Part shown: positions 33,286 to 45,868 of the stretch, one piece after another
Position numbering within the stretch: position 1 is the first letter of the stretch
Layout of the letters: every line of letters begins with the position of its first letter
Source of the DNA: Icerya purchasi
Taxonomy: Eukaryota > Arthropoda > Insecta > Hemiptera > Monophlebidae
Direction of reading: 5' to 3'
Length of the DNA stretch: 64,000 bases
Assembly: GCA_039619475.1 (NCBI GenBank)
Contig: CM077115.1
Span: forward strand, 400,616,557-400,680,556
Position numbers and translations under genes: made by a program
Notes under the pieces: model-generated
What the model saw: only the letters and a program-made list of their open reading frames with translations
Told to the model about the DNA's origin: nothing
The model's database searches: none

Positions 33286-33467
33286 AATTAATTTTAAAAT
33301 AATAAAAATAAAACAAATATTTCAAATAATAAACCATTAATAAGAGACACTCATAAATTATACAAGTTACTTAAAACGTTTATATTACTTAAAATGTTTA
33401 TATTTTATGAAAACGTGACCTGTTATAGTCAGAGAAGTTACTTATAATACCCCATCTATCGATGAAA

Positions 33468-33590
33468 TAGTGAACGATATTAAATACATCTACCATATAT
33501 GGAAACTAGTGTGTTTTGTAAAAGTGTTGAAGGTTTCCATGTATGGAGATATATATATGTACTATTATTGAATATCACTTTCAGTATCTT
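33468..33590. repeat. imperfect hairpin of about 120 nt
   Basis: CCATATATGGAAAC pairs with GTTTCCATGTATGG across a loop of about 30 nt, and flanking AGTGA-GATATT pairs with AATATCACT further out. No repeat partner is seen in the window. Confidence 0.55.
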
Positions 33591-33807
33591 TAATATATGG
33601 CCGACAATGTCTATTATTTTGATATTTCACTAAAAAGCGCTCTGGGTTTTAAGTGTTAATCATAGAAAAGAAAGCCGAAAAACTTGTTCATTACTTCATT
33701 TTGTGTCGATTTCTGACAAAAACTGCTGCGAAATAATACATTAACGAAATAGTATTGTAATTTCGAGGTCGTCATTATAACGTAGTGTTTGCTAATCAAT
33801 AAATTTA

Positions 33808-33906
33808 ATTCAAATAAAATTAAAATTAAAATTGAATTAACAATTTAAATTGATTTAAAATTAAAATTAAAATTGAAATTGAGATTAAAATTTAAAAAAA
33901 AAAGAA
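33808..33906. repeat. (AAAATT)-like minisatellite
   Basis: Variants of AAAATT / AAAATTG repeated irregularly over about 100 bp, ending in an A-run. Confidence 0.8.
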
Positions 33907-36900
33907 AAAAAGGTTTTAAACACAAATGATTTTCGGAACTACATGTCCAATATTCTCGACGTCGGAAGGTGTAAATGAACCGTATTAAGGATATTTGGTA
34001 AACATTGAAAAAAGTATACTCTTGATAAAGATTTGTTATCGCCCGGTAATGTCAGACTAGAGCGGAAAATGTGTTAAGTTGCTTTTCGGCACCAGTTTTT
34101 CTTTTCGTTTAGCAACTTGTAACTTTTAGCGTATCTATTTCACTCGTTATTATTTACATCAGAAATGGAACTGATGCACTTTTTTCGTTCGATCTTTTTC
34201 ACTGTTGACGTGGGAAACTTTCGATTGACCAGAAACTTTCGAGAAAACTTTTTGCCCGTGTTACATCCGTAAAATTAGGAACTACGAAACAGTCGTACCG
34301 GTCACTAAGTGCGTTTGCGAGAAACGAATTATCCGAAAATGGAATACAGAAGAAAAAATGTTAACAGGCTGTTTTTTAGCAGTTCCGTGCGCCACGAATT
34401 TTGTCGGTTTAATGAAGAGAATTACTCTCGGGGTTCCAAGTAATGATGGATTAGGTCTACTTTCAAAGGTGACACATACTTTAATTCATATCCAGAAACC
34501 ATAGCACTGTGTATTGTCGAAAAGAAATAATAATAAGAAATTTGAACAAAAACCGGGAAAACGAGTTTCTCTTTTTTTTCACTTCACTCGGTTGTCGCTG
34601 TTCTTATATAATAATATTAAATCGGTTGTTCGTGTTGATATCTTCGTTACTCGACGATGTCACTCCAACGACCAGTTTTCTACTGAGAAAGGAACAAAGT
34701 TCGCAGTAAAACGATAACGAAAAACCTAGAAAAAAGGGGTTAAACTAAAAAGGAAAAAAATCAAATCCCCCTCCTCAAAAAAAAAAAAACAAAAAACAAC
34801 ACCACCAAAAATGTAAGTAAAAAAAGAATAGAAAATAGTTTAGCCGATCTCTCTCTCTCTCGGATGAAAAAACTTGCAACTACTAGTGTGTCGTTGAAAA
34901 TTCGCCGAAAATCTAGCGAAATAAGTGAAAAATGAATTCAACTCTGAATAGAGCAGTTTTACTAGGAAAAAAAAAGAAAAAAACTGCGCGATGCCGTTAT
35001 GTCGGTTATGTCAATCTCCAACGAAGCTGACTAATGTTTTTTTTGTTTTTTTTTTCATTTCTAGAAACGAGTTTGAATAGAAAAAAATAAATAAATAATA
35101 GAAAATAAGATGCGGAGGAAATCGCGGTATAAGACACACAGACCGGTCCAAAAACGAGCAAAACTAAAGATTTTGAACTGCACCGTGAAACACGCGCCTC
35201 GTTTATCGTCGCTTATTTTGCGAATTTTTTGGAAAGCTAAAAAAAAATTTTCGAAAACTCTTATTCCCGTATAAAAATTGTCGAGTTAGTTGTTGCCTTC
35301 GGCACTCATTCGAGTACGTTTATAAGAGTTGTCCAAAAAGTTTATCACGCATTTTGGACCCTGTTGTTCGGCAAAATGTTCGCAACCTCTTCGAAATATC
35401 GTTTCTAGCCAATATCAAATGAACGAGAAAAAGGAGAACAAAAAAAAGGGAAAGTCGAATCTCCGAATTATATATTTTTTAAATGATGCGGAAATAGAGA
35501 AATGAAAAAAAGAAAACCCGAAATTCAGTGAATTTATGTAAGAGACTGATCCGTGGCACGTGGCAAAATCGTACGTCGTTGTTCTAAATGATATACGAAG
35601 TAAGCGGGACAAAGATACGAAGACGAATGAGGACGACAGCATGAGTAGTACAGCTGTCGATTTCGAAGATCTTATCTAATTTAATGAACACGGAGCCGTT
35701 CGAAATTAATTAAATAAACATTTCGAATGAAACAGTTGAATTCTAAGTAAACAAACCTCGCTATAAACGATGTGACACGTAAAAGTGTAAGCGAATTTTA
35801 CCCCGAAAGTTGATTGTGGAACGGTGGGGGTGGGGGGGGATCCGTTTGGATACATTTCTATATTCCAGAATTAAAATTTGCATCTCCGACGTGACCCGCT
35901 CCTCTTCGTAATCCGCTTTCATCGACCGGAAGTTGTCGAAAACTTTCAAAGATGTCGCGCGACTGCCGTGCGCCTGGGTAAATCTTTTGCGGTCGAACAA
36001 CAGACGGTATCCTTTTATTTTTCCTTCGAAGCCCGAAACAGCGGCTTTTCGGTTTATGTGTACCATTACTACCGTCTTGTATCACAAGCACAGTTTTCGT
36101 ACTATTCGCCGTTTCGAGTACCCTCGGCGCTCATCTTGAACTATTATTCAATTCGGTAAACTACACATTACGAGCCATTTTCGACACTTTTATAATATGA
36201 TTAAATGACACTTCTCTACTCCTTTTCTCTCTTTCAAGTGTATATTATATATAAAAGTCAATCCTTCTGAGCCCGCCGTGAAGACACCCGTAACAAAAGA
36301 TTAATTCTTCCGCATAAAACACACTCATAGATGGGTGAATATTTAATATAAGGTTATTCTTAAAAAAGTAATGATAATAAAGATCATAAAAATAATAATA
36401 ATTTGCGGATCTGTAGAATTTCCGCAATGCAAAAACGTGGCAAAATTTTGATTGTAAATAATATAGGTATAATTATTTAACGAGTTCTCGGATTAAATAA
36501 TGTGGCACATTTAACGGACATCTTAATCAAAAAGCGCCAGTCTGTTGTTTTTCAAGTATAGTATATGTAAATTTATTATTTTTACCGATATTTTTAATTT
36601 ACTCTCGTATTATGAAAAAATCTTCGTGCGGTTTAATATTCGTTTTCTTTTTTAAAAATTCATTTTGAGCGGTTCTTATAAACTTCAATTAAAAAGTAAA
36701 TAATTTTTTAGCGAGCTACCTGTTCAAAAAAAAAAAAAGAAATAGACCTTTACCATTTGCAAAGAAATTTTGAAACGTATCTCTCCGAATATCTATGGGT
36801 TTTCTGTTTTTGTTTTTTTTTTTTTTTTTTTCGTTTGATATATAATATATAGTATATTTTTTTTCTTCGCATAGTTGTACCGCTCAATTAGAAGAGTCGT

Positions 36901-37279
36901 AAGTATCTTGTGTACCGATTTAAGCATTTGTGACAATAATATTCTGTTTACAACAGAAATGTGTGACTGTACACTTGAAACTGATTATAACCATTTATTT
37001 AATCAATAGGCAAGCATAAATGTGTGCTATATGTACATCATCGATACGTGTACGATGGTAATGTATTTGACATTGTTTTCCGGGCGACCATTAACGATTA
37101 TTAATAATTAAAAATGAATAAATTATTCTCGGACACAGCCCATCTTCAGCTGGGAAAGGTAAAATAAAACACACAAACACAACCGAAATTACGTGAAAAT
37201 AGCAATTTTAACACGAACAATAAAACGCCGAACACGATACTGAAGATAATTTGGTCTACGGTGCAAGAATCTTATTCGC

Positions 37280-37916
37280 CAGCTCAATCTAGCTCCCATA
37301 ACACTGAACTTGCCCAATCTACTGAGTCCGCCATGGCAAAAAGTCAAAACTGGCAGAGATAAATATCTAATACAGCAATTACAGATCACATAGGAGATTC
37401 GTTAGAACTAGCTAACCAAGAGCACTGGGCGAGGCTAAGCGGCAATAAGCTACGTCAGATCAAACCTCAAATCGGAACCTGGACAACATCGTACCGTACA
37501 AATAGATGAGAGAAAGTTACTCTAGCGAGGATACGAATCGGTCACACTAGGCTAATGGCCCACTGATCGATAGAGAAACGCAAGCGTTGTGTCCTTTCTG
37601 CCAGCTCTTTGCTACAACGATAGGACATATCACAGAGTGCCAACAATTCGATCGACAAAGCAACGAGGCGTCAATAGCCGGTCTAAGCATAGAAGAAGTA
37701 TTACAGGACACAGAGAGGATATAATCCAGAAATTAATACATTTTTTAAAGATTGCAAATGTATTCAATTTAATATAATTAAGACATACATATTAATATGT
37801 AATAATAGTTATTTTTGAATTGTTATTATAATTTCCATTCTGTATCGTGGACGCAAATGACCACACTAGTCGAGCGTCATTAAATAAATATATATATAAT
37901 AATAATAATAATACAT
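37280..37916 (+). mobile_element. I-like LINE 3' end with TAA-repeat tail
   Basis: Coding relic, then a short 3' UTR containing CATTCTGTATCGTGGACGCA and GTCGAGCGTCATTAAATAAA, and a tail of five TAA/ATA repeats at about 37898-37914. Elements of the I clade end in TAA repeats and not poly(A), so tail and coding relic agree. 5' truncation is assumed; no RT is seen upstream. Confidence 0.75.
37400..37740 (+). pseudogene. I-like ORF2 C-terminus with zinc-knuckle relic
   Basis: Frames give NQEHWARLSGNKLRQIKP, REKVTLARIRIGHTRLMAH (the conserved RLRIGHTRLTHG block just after RNase H in I elements) and, after a frameshift, ALCPFCQLFATTIGHITECQ, a CX2C...H...C zinc motif. The initial catalytic domains are missing. 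The last piece, about 40 codons, ends at 37777. Two frame changes; dead. Confidence 0.8.
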
Positions 37917-38690
37917 TTTATTTATATAAGTTCGCTATTAATTTCGTTTTAATTATTAATCATTTCTAGCAAACGGGTAGGAATTTTAAAAATATTTTTT
38001 TTTTTTTTATGATTATTAATTTTTAATACTTTCTATTTGCGCTGTTGAAGTTCTACACTTTGTAGTCTGAGATCGTTCTAACAACTCATCCTTTATGATC
38101 CATGGGTTCGGCAGCGCACCCGAGATATACCACGATGGGCTAATAGTTCAATATCAAGGTGCTTAATGTCTATATAATTATATAATATAGACTGAAATTT
38201 TGTTTCAAAATGTTAAAAATAATATTACTGTCTTATTAAATGATGTTGAAACATTTTTTTCTTTTTTTTAAAGCAATATCCTTCGAAAACGTAAGCAGTT
38301 TAAATCTGAATTATTTAGTGGTTTTTTTTTCAATTTTTATTACAGTCCCTCTTTGACTGTTATCGGATACTATTTAGTGTAAACTTTGCATGAGGAAACC
38401 GTGCCCCCTTCTTCGTCCAGTTACGCACCTGCGTACTTGACCACACACGTTATTTACATATTACATAGGTGTGCGTGCGTATTTAAAAAAATAGCATTTA
38501 AAATTATGCGCACAGTGTGTGTACAAATTATTTTGATTTAATGTGAGCATGTATGCGTTGAACTGTCCAGATACGTTTGTTCTGTCACGTAATATACATA
38601 AATTCGGGAATCCTAAAAAAAAAAACCAAAAAAAAAACTCAACCTACAATTTACTGGTGGAAAATAACCGCGCAATAAAAAAGAAAAACG
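37917..38690. other. unassigned sequence
   Basis: AT-rich with homopolymer runs. No gene or repeat is recognised. Confidence 0.3.
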
Positions 38691-38696
38691 GAATTT

Positions 38697-38817
38697 CAGA
38701 CTCTTAGAAATCTCATTTGGCAAACCGCAGAGCGACTGAAAGAAATACGGGAAATCGCTGAGATGTTCGGAATTACCGAACGGTGCATAGCGGTGGTAAG
38801 AAGTTTACGAAAATAAA
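38697..38817 (+). other. short amphipathic open frame, unrecognised
   Basis: A frame of about 38 codons reading TLRNLIWQTAERLKEIRE then IAEMFGITERCIAVV. It is balanced in composition and would form helices, with an 'IAEMFGIT' segment reminiscent of helix-turn-helix proteins. It is too short to assign and lacks a clear start. Confidence 0.15.
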
Positions 38818-38907
38818 GCCACACTGGTGAATCGTACACTTTTATTGTTAAACATAACCCGGAAGGATGGTGCAGCGGGTACTAAAAAAGCGGCGATTCC
38901 TTACAAA

Positions 38908-38992
38908 GTTAAGTGAGTCCCACACCCTTGTGAACGGTCGGAAATTGTGAAGATATGGTTCATCATAATGTACTAAGCTCGAAATGGCTCTG
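38908..38992 (-). mobile_element. SINE 3' end fragment, antisense
   Basis: In reverse complement it reads GCTTAGTACATTATGATGAA, CTTCACAATTTCCGACCGTT, then AGGGTGTGGGACTCACTTAA, matching the end of the SINE family. Beyond 38992 the match is lost after the TAGGCTTAG position. Confidence 0.8.
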
Positions 38993-41900
38993 CTGTTATA
39001 GCCAATCCTAGGTTTAATCGTCCAAAGAACAAACTGAATCGGGGCAAGAGCGAAGTAACGACAAATTTCGGTAGTTCAAATATACGCAAACCCAAATTTC
39101 TTCTCGTTTATAAGCAAATTAGCAGCCCGTATAAGGCGCAAACATAAGCCACGAAGCAACATACTGGAAAACGAGTGCGTTCTAGAAGAAGACAAAGTTA
39201 ATATTCTAGTTTGAATTTTTTCCGTCTATCAATATTTACATATAGAACTTCCTTATATCATTCTTCATTAATTTAAATATGCGACATATGTATTATTAAA
39301 TATGAGGTTTTCTATGTTGTATTTTTTTAGAAATAGATTACATTAATGAAAAAATTTAAAAAAAAAACAAAAATAAAGGACATGAAAAAATTCAAAAATC
39401 TCTTGAAATAAATTCCTACGTACGCTTTGCTAACGATGAATTTCGTTCAAAAAATTTCCAAAACTGACATCATTGCGCCCTAGATTCGACAAGAGACATT
39501 TTCTCTGAATCCACTTTCCTATTCTCATCCACCGATTGATTTTAATATTTTCATCTATATTAGAAGAGTCAGTTTTACAATTTCTGATTTAAAGTAAGCG
39601 TATTATTATAGCACTAATTAATTCAAACTACGCACAAATCGGAATAGTTAATCGATTAGTTACAGTTAATGGAAAACTGCAAAACAGCTGTTTATTATTT
39701 GTTTTAATTTGAGTTAGCAATTAAAATTAATAGTACACACTTCTTTCACTTGACAAATACGGGGGGACTAGTATTCATCGAAAATATTTTCAATACATAT
39801 TTATATACCGCGCGACTAAAATGTTATTTTTTATGTTTTAGTGAAAATTCGGATGCCTGTTGCTGTTGCGAAGGCAAAAAATCTCGCTCGAACGGTGCTG
39901 TTATGATCAAAATTTGAATTTAATTCGGTAAGTATTAATACTTTATCAAGTTTATTCTCGATGATCCGCAAATAGAGTATATTATGCTGAAATTATGTTT
40001 ATTTCAAAAGTACGCTGTCGATGAAAAAAAAGCGAATAAATGAAAAACTGCTCGCCCTTTTGTTCTCTCGACAGCGAAACGATTCGTAAAACTTTTTTCA
40101 AAAATCGGCGCAGTCACGGAATCCGAATATAGACACATTATCGCCAATTTTTTCTATAACAACTGAATTCGGTGTCATCTGAACAGAATGTAACTGTCAG
40201 TCGAAAGTTGGTAGATTTCAAAATAGGATATGAATGTCGTTCAGAAAGTAAGTTTAGCGGCCTAACTACGCCGTAAAAGATGGCCAAACCGGAAAAACAA
40301 AGTCATTTTTGAAATCCACAGATAACTTCCGAATGTTTTTCTATACAGTCGCTGTTTCTTTCACGACAGTTTTTTATTTTTAACGAGCGACGAGTCTTTT
40401 AATTCCCAAGTGTTGAAATGGTTTTTCGTCCAGTTTCTTGAGATACTTTGTCGCAGCGTCTGAGATCTGCCGCGTTAAATTGAAGCGGTTCAGGACGTAT
40501 CGCAGTAGTATGCCGCGTTGATTTCCTTTTTTTTGCGAGGTAATCAATTAAACGAAAAAATCGCGATAATCGCAAAACACAATCTCCGGAAACTTGCCGG
40601 AAGAGGACATTGTTTTGCACTTTTTTTGGGAATCAGCCATCTTTCTTTATCCATTCCATCGATTTTCGTTATTCAGTTGCATAGTGATATAAAGTTTCAT
40701 CTCCAGTATCGGAGTACGCCCACCCTTTAAATTTCGTAGTTCTACTTTTGTATCGAGGGTAAACTTTCTGAACGGCCTTCGTATTAAGGTTACATGGCGG
40801 CGTTCAATTTCAATGTTTTCCCTAATGATTTTTCAGTAAGATCTTCTATTTTTCACAAGCAAAAACTAGTTTTAATTTCGAGGATTATGGTGATAAAAAC
40901 AAAGTTAAATAAATTAGAAGTCCATTAGAGATTAATTACGTGACGCGATTGATTTTACTATAAAAGCTGAAACTGCAATATTGTGCAGGTAAATTAAAGG
41001 AATCCGAAAAAAATCCGCGATAACCGCGAATAGTATTAGTGAGAATGTGAAATGTCTAAACTAATTTTAGGTAATGTTAGTGATTGTCGCAAAGTAGCGA
41101 ACATCGAAAAAATTACCGACAGATTCAAGCACTCTTTCTTATCGTGTACGTGTCTAATAATGGTATTGATTGATAATGTAAATTGGTGTTAAACTTTATG
41201 CCACCTATTGAATGGTATGATTTATAGATATAATTCGTGGCGGTCAGTAAAAGCCTAAATTAAAAACAAAAAAAAAAAAAAAGCATATGGGAGAAAACTC
41301 AGTGAAAATTATGCAGATACATCGTAAGTCTGCATTATCTATAGTTAACACCACGGTTTTCTCGGCAATCTTGCGGTCGATAGGAGCTAGGAAAATAGGT
41401 TTTAAACTAAACGAATAATAACAGTAAAATCGAAATCAAAGTTCCCTCTTGAAACGACTAATGAGAATGTCGAAAATGGATATGCCATAAAAACACTGTT
41501 ATTTTTATATATTTCTCTTCGAATTCAAGACTAGTGATGATAATTTTCGACATTTTCTCCCAGAACTAGCAACGCAAGTGTATCAGGGGGGGGGCTTGTT
41601 ACTCGCAGCTTATGAAAATCGTACGCTTCATTTAGCGACAAAACAAAATCCATTTAACGCACCAAGTCCAGAGAGTTGGTTTAAATGTAATAATTTCTTC
41701 TCATCGAAATTGATGTCCGAAATACGCTGCAGGTAAGTTCTAAAATTCGAATTAGGCTTTAGCGAACGATAATTCGAGTTATGTCTGTGTTGGGGTTTTA
41801 CTAATACATATCGATTATTATTATAGTTAGGGCTCGTCTTAGTACAAGTACAACAGGGTGTTCGCTACATTAGGAAACATTTTAACAGTGAAATTTATTA

Positions 41901-42706
41901 TCGAAATTCGGTGGTACTTTCGACTTCAGTGTATATCGCCGACATCCGCATCTTAAAACAGGACACAATAATTATATTTTAAATTTTGCAAAACGATATT
42001 TGAAGACGATGGCCTCACTACTGTTTTTTTAATTTTTAATTTGCCGATATATAAAAAAGCATAATATCATATCTGTACGATTCAAAAATACACAGAAATT
42101 CGATAGATTTAGTTATTTTACGGATCAGTAGAACCTACACAGCAGTTGGAATATGCAGTTAATAAGTTATTAAATCACCTGTAACTTATGTACCGTTGAA
42201 CTGAAATTCGGAACCACGTTTAAAATTTAAGACGAACTAGTACCGATTAGTAATTTCTCGTTTCTATTAAGTATTTTTTTTTTATTTATTTATTTATTTT
42301 TTTTTCAGCAGCAAGTAATTAATCAAAACGACCGAACTGTAATTTCAACATCCGTTTGTTATTAAGGAAAAATGATTTCAAGTCGTTATAAACAGCTTTA
42401 CATTTTAAAAAAAGGAAATAAAAGGTTACAAATGCTATTAAAGAGGGAAAGTAGAGTCAAATACGAGGTGTAATATTCGGCTCATCGTAGTAGAAAAAAT
42501 AGATGGTAAAAGATTAAAATATCACCCTCGAAACTCCATGAGTTACTCTAGTGCGATGGTTTAATCGTTCAACTATTCAGATGCTTTGATCTGCTGAGTC
42601 GAAGAAAGATTATACTAACCTTCGAGAAAACGAATGAAAAAGAAGAAGAAATTCAAAATCCATATATGTGATATATGCGAGTATATTATATAGATATATG
42701 CATTTA

Positions 42707-42715
<9 letters not shown>
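38993..42715. other. unassigned sequence
   Basis: Nothing is recognised. Frames at 40399-40620 (-) and 40518-40730 (+) overlap on opposite strands without motifs. A G-run lies at about 41587-41594. Confidence 0.3.
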
Positions 42716-42753
<38 letters not shown>

Positions 42754-42923
42754 TACAACGTAATTTTTAGGCTACCCCCCATTAGAAAAAATGTCCCAAT
42801 TTTGTGTAACACCGATTTAGAATTATGTTGTAAATTTTAATCATTTTATACAAAGTATAGAAGAGAAGGAGACAGAAATATAAGCAAGAAGGGTCAAAAT
42901 GGCCGAGTTATATATATATATAC

Positions 42924-42979
<56 letters not shown>

Positions 42980-43040
42980 GCATACGTGTGAGTACATTTC
43001 TTTAAAAAGAAGATATATATATATATATATATATATATGT
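42716..43040. repeat. cluster of (TA)n microsatellites
   Basis: Three TA arrays at about 42716-42750, 42909-42975 and 43013-43040. The longest has about 30 units and is split by ACG. Confidence 0.95.
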
Positions 43041-43085
43041 GTATATATATGTGTACGTGCATTTTACTAGGTCGGTATGGAGTTA

Positions 43086-43338
43086 AGCCCAGTAGGGTAT
43101 ACTAGATAAAATTTTTGATCGATTGAGACCTCACGGAGCCTTTTAAGTACAAAACTCGCCGAGATATTTTCGTTTGAAGTTGAAATTTGAAAAAACATGC
43201 TTTTGAGAAAAACCAGTTTAAAGTTTTGCTTAAGATTTCCAACTGCGAATGAAAATATCTCAAAAAGTTTTGCACATAAAAGACTCCGGTGGTCTTATTC
43301 GATCAGAAATGTTGTCTAGTATATCGTACCGGGTGGAA
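43086..43338. mobile_element. foldback/MITE-like element, about 250 bp
   Basis: Inverted arms of about 105-110 bp. Left arm: GGTATACTAGATAAAATTTT, TGATCGATTGAGACC, CACGGAGCCTTTTAAGTACA, AAACTCGCCGAGATATTTTC. The right arm in reverse complement reads GATATACTAGACAACATTTC, TGATCGAATAAGACC, ACCGGAGTCTTTTATGTGCA, AAACTTTTTGAGATATTTTC. Identity is roughly 80 percent by eye, so it is older than the palindromes at 0.7 and 21 kb. No coding sequence. Confidence 0.8.
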
Positions 43339-45868
43339 CCTGGGCATAAATGAATATCAACAAAGTAGGAGGATGACCTTTTCAAGAAATCTCAGGTTTG
43401 TAACAGAATAACGAAATTTCACATGTTTTTTTTTACTTTTCGGCCATAGAAGACGAACGCGAGGTCGGATCACATTGCGGTTTGCGGCATGGGAAAGAGT
43501 AGTGTGTTCACTCTATCAGAAACGCTTAAAATCCCAAAATCAACATTTTTGACCCTGACACTGCTTCTCCGTAAATATGTGCAACAAAGTGGGACTTAGT
43601 TAGATGCACGTACACATATATAAATGTGTGTCTGTACATTTCTTAAAAAGAAAAAAAAAAAAACAAAAAAAAAACGACCATCTCGAAGTAACACGTAACG
43701 CCGAAGGCACTACGAAAATGATTTTAAATTATGAAGATCGCCAAACTCGTTTGGATATAGCTTCGAAGTGCGGTTTTGCCAAGGATACGCATTAAGATAT
43801 TCCGAAATAAGGCAATGCTATACGAGTACATTGTGAAAAGTTTCACGCCTTTCTCCTTTTATCTATATCGATATAACTCGATCATTTTAGCGAATAGTAG
43901 TAATCTCTTCCGCCGGGAAATAATAGAATATTTCCGCGAAAATTGTGAAATAGTAAAGGTCAACGTGGTTCAGTTACGGCTAAGAAACTAGTATGTAGAA
44001 AAAAAGAGATTTCGGCGATATTGTGGCTTTTGAGAGAGAATCGTTTGACTGGTAGGCTCTTTGAAAATGAAAATGGCCCGAATTAAAACGAGAACCTAGC
44101 TAATTTTTACTGTGCGACAATAGCCGCTGCCGAGTTTTTCCAATTTCCACTAATTTCGATAGCCTGGATTCGGTAGCCTCGTTGCGAACCGGAAAAAGAT
44201 GGCTAAACATTGATTCGGGCATTGGAACATCGGTGTCGGTCGTGCCTTATGTAGGAGAAGGAAGACGAACGACCCGACAGAGGCACCAAATCCGTGTATC
44301 AGTTATCAGTTACGCGGTCTGCATTTTAATGCAATTTACATGCGCGACATCTGAACAAAGGCCATTGTAAAGAGCACGTGCGCGACGCTACGGCACTGAT
44401 TGCAAGAGCATATGCTTGAAATTAAAAGGCGTCGTCTTACGGGGCGCACCGACAAAAACCGCTTGATCCGCTAAACATTTCGTGGCGGTCCCATGCGGTA
44501 CCGAATCCAAATTTCCAGCAGACTTTCGAGGGCGAATTCCGGTGCCAGCGTGCAAACGAAGCACATTATTTGTCTCGCTCGCTGAAACTGTCGCCTGGAA
44601 AATCCTTTCAAATTGGGCGCGTTTGCCAGGTAAAATTAAATTTACTGCTGGCTGAAGAAAACGCGATTAACATAAATTTTCTTAACACATATTTTTCTGA
44701 CATTTTTGCCTTGTTTCCTAATGTCGTACATACGGCGCTGAACAAATTTATATTCACTTCTTTGCGAAGCCCGGTGACGGTTTTGCCCGAGCGCAGACCT
44801 TTGAAACGCGCCCGTGCAAAACGCGTACGACGCGCGAATGAAGAATAATTTAAAAACTAAACCAACTCGATGAATACAATTTCTCAAGCGCGAATTAAAC
44901 GGCCAACTCGGCCATTTTTTTTTTTTTTTGGTTCTTAATCGAAAATTCTCGAACTTGTTTTTAATGGCATGTTTTTGAAAATGGTGCCTTCTTTTTGTTA
45001 ATAGCGGAGAATTACAAATGTGACACATGCTAGAAATGTCGCGCATCTATTTTTATTAGCGAGAGGTATTACCGGGGAGAATATTTGCAGGAAATCCCTT
45101 GATTATCGTCGGCTAATTAAGTTAAACCAACTGAAAGAAATGTATCGATGAACGCATGTTTAAAAATCGTAACACGTACATTGTGTACGTTCGCTAATAC
45201 CTTTTCCGTATTTTCTCATTTTTAAAGCTGGAGGAGACAACAACAATTTAGGTCGTTTCTTCATTCAGATTATCTTTATACCGGTGCTTTTATCTTCTCT
45301 TTTTTCTAGCACCTAAAATGAGACGTTTCTATATTAGAGGGCGTTATTTCATATTTATTGTTCTTTAATCACTTCTTTTTTTACCGATTTACCAAAAGAA
45401 GAAGAAGGTCATAATGGTTCGCGTATAACTTACATTCGTACGGACCGATTTAATTCTTTTTGTCCATTAGAAAAAGTATTATACCATTCAGCACATCGGT
45501 GGTACCATATGAGTGAACATATAAGTATTCGTCAAAAACCGTGACCAAATGTAGTCCCTTCGGATAATTTCTTATTCGTATAATAGAGGCGATTGACTTA
45601 AAATACCATTAATTCGCCAGATTAGCGTAGAATTGAATAAAGAAAGCGATTATACATTTTGATGGTTTTACCGTCGAAATGCAGCTTAAAATGAAGAAAT
45701 TGATTTTTATTTAACGCATTAAATATAGACAATAATGTGTGATAAAAATTGTTGATTTTTGGTAAGAAAAAGTTAAAAATTTTAAAATAAATTTTTGTAA
45801 AAAAAAAAAAGAATTCCTACTTTATACTCGTTTAAAAATAAAAATGCACTAAAAAGGGAAAAATAATA
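43339..45868. other. unassigned sequence with a GC-richer pocket
   Basis: Between about 44040 and 44860 the sequence is richer in G+C and CpG than its surroundings and has overlapping frames on both strands (44182-44370 +, 44570-44848 +, 44642-45046 -). None has a convincing domain. It may be an old exon, promoter or conserved noncoding element. Confidence 0.3.

Larger units (their letters stand above)
30091..33333. mobile_element. piggyBac-like foldback element with long inverted arms
   Basis: The left end begins TTAACTCAGTCGCGTCT, resembling the left end of the piggyBac relic at 19217 (TTAACCCTAGTCGCGCCT). Sequence from about 30107 to 30640 reappears inverted in two parts, 33333 to 33047 and 31416 to about 31290; the split is caused by a Jockey insertion (31417-33046). 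The arms carry ATTTGAAATATTCGTTTTAT, AAAATTAATTANTAGTAATT, GTCATATATTGTCACGCATG and CTAATGATGCGTTTTTAAAT. The left arm contains about 107 bp absent from the right. The right outer TTAA end is not found. The loop is about 31-30.6 kb and noncoding. The piggyBac assignment is an inference from end similarity and the N-terminal coding segment. Confidence 0.75.
33334..37279. other. unassigned sequence
   Basis: Holds an imperfect hairpin at 33468-33590 and an AAAATT-type minisatellite at 33808-33906. A CT array lies at about 34849-34860. Overlapping motif-free frames occur at 34509-34717, 35415-35642 and 35761-36159. Nothing is recognised as a gene. Confidence 0.3.

Noticed and set aside
35761..36159. 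Up to 101-codon overlapping frames on both strands
   Set aside because: Frames are open on both strands at once, with no domain, and none has flanking splice or start context. Likely low stop density.
42841..43062. Tyr/Ile-repeat frame
   Set aside because: Translation of TA microsatellites.
44642..45046. 134-codon minus-strand frame with a CX2C...HX3H pattern
   Set aside because: The spacing is two residues short of a standard C2H2 finger, a poly-Lys run comes from a homopolymer, and the frame overlaps an open frame on the other strand. GC-rich composition explains its length.
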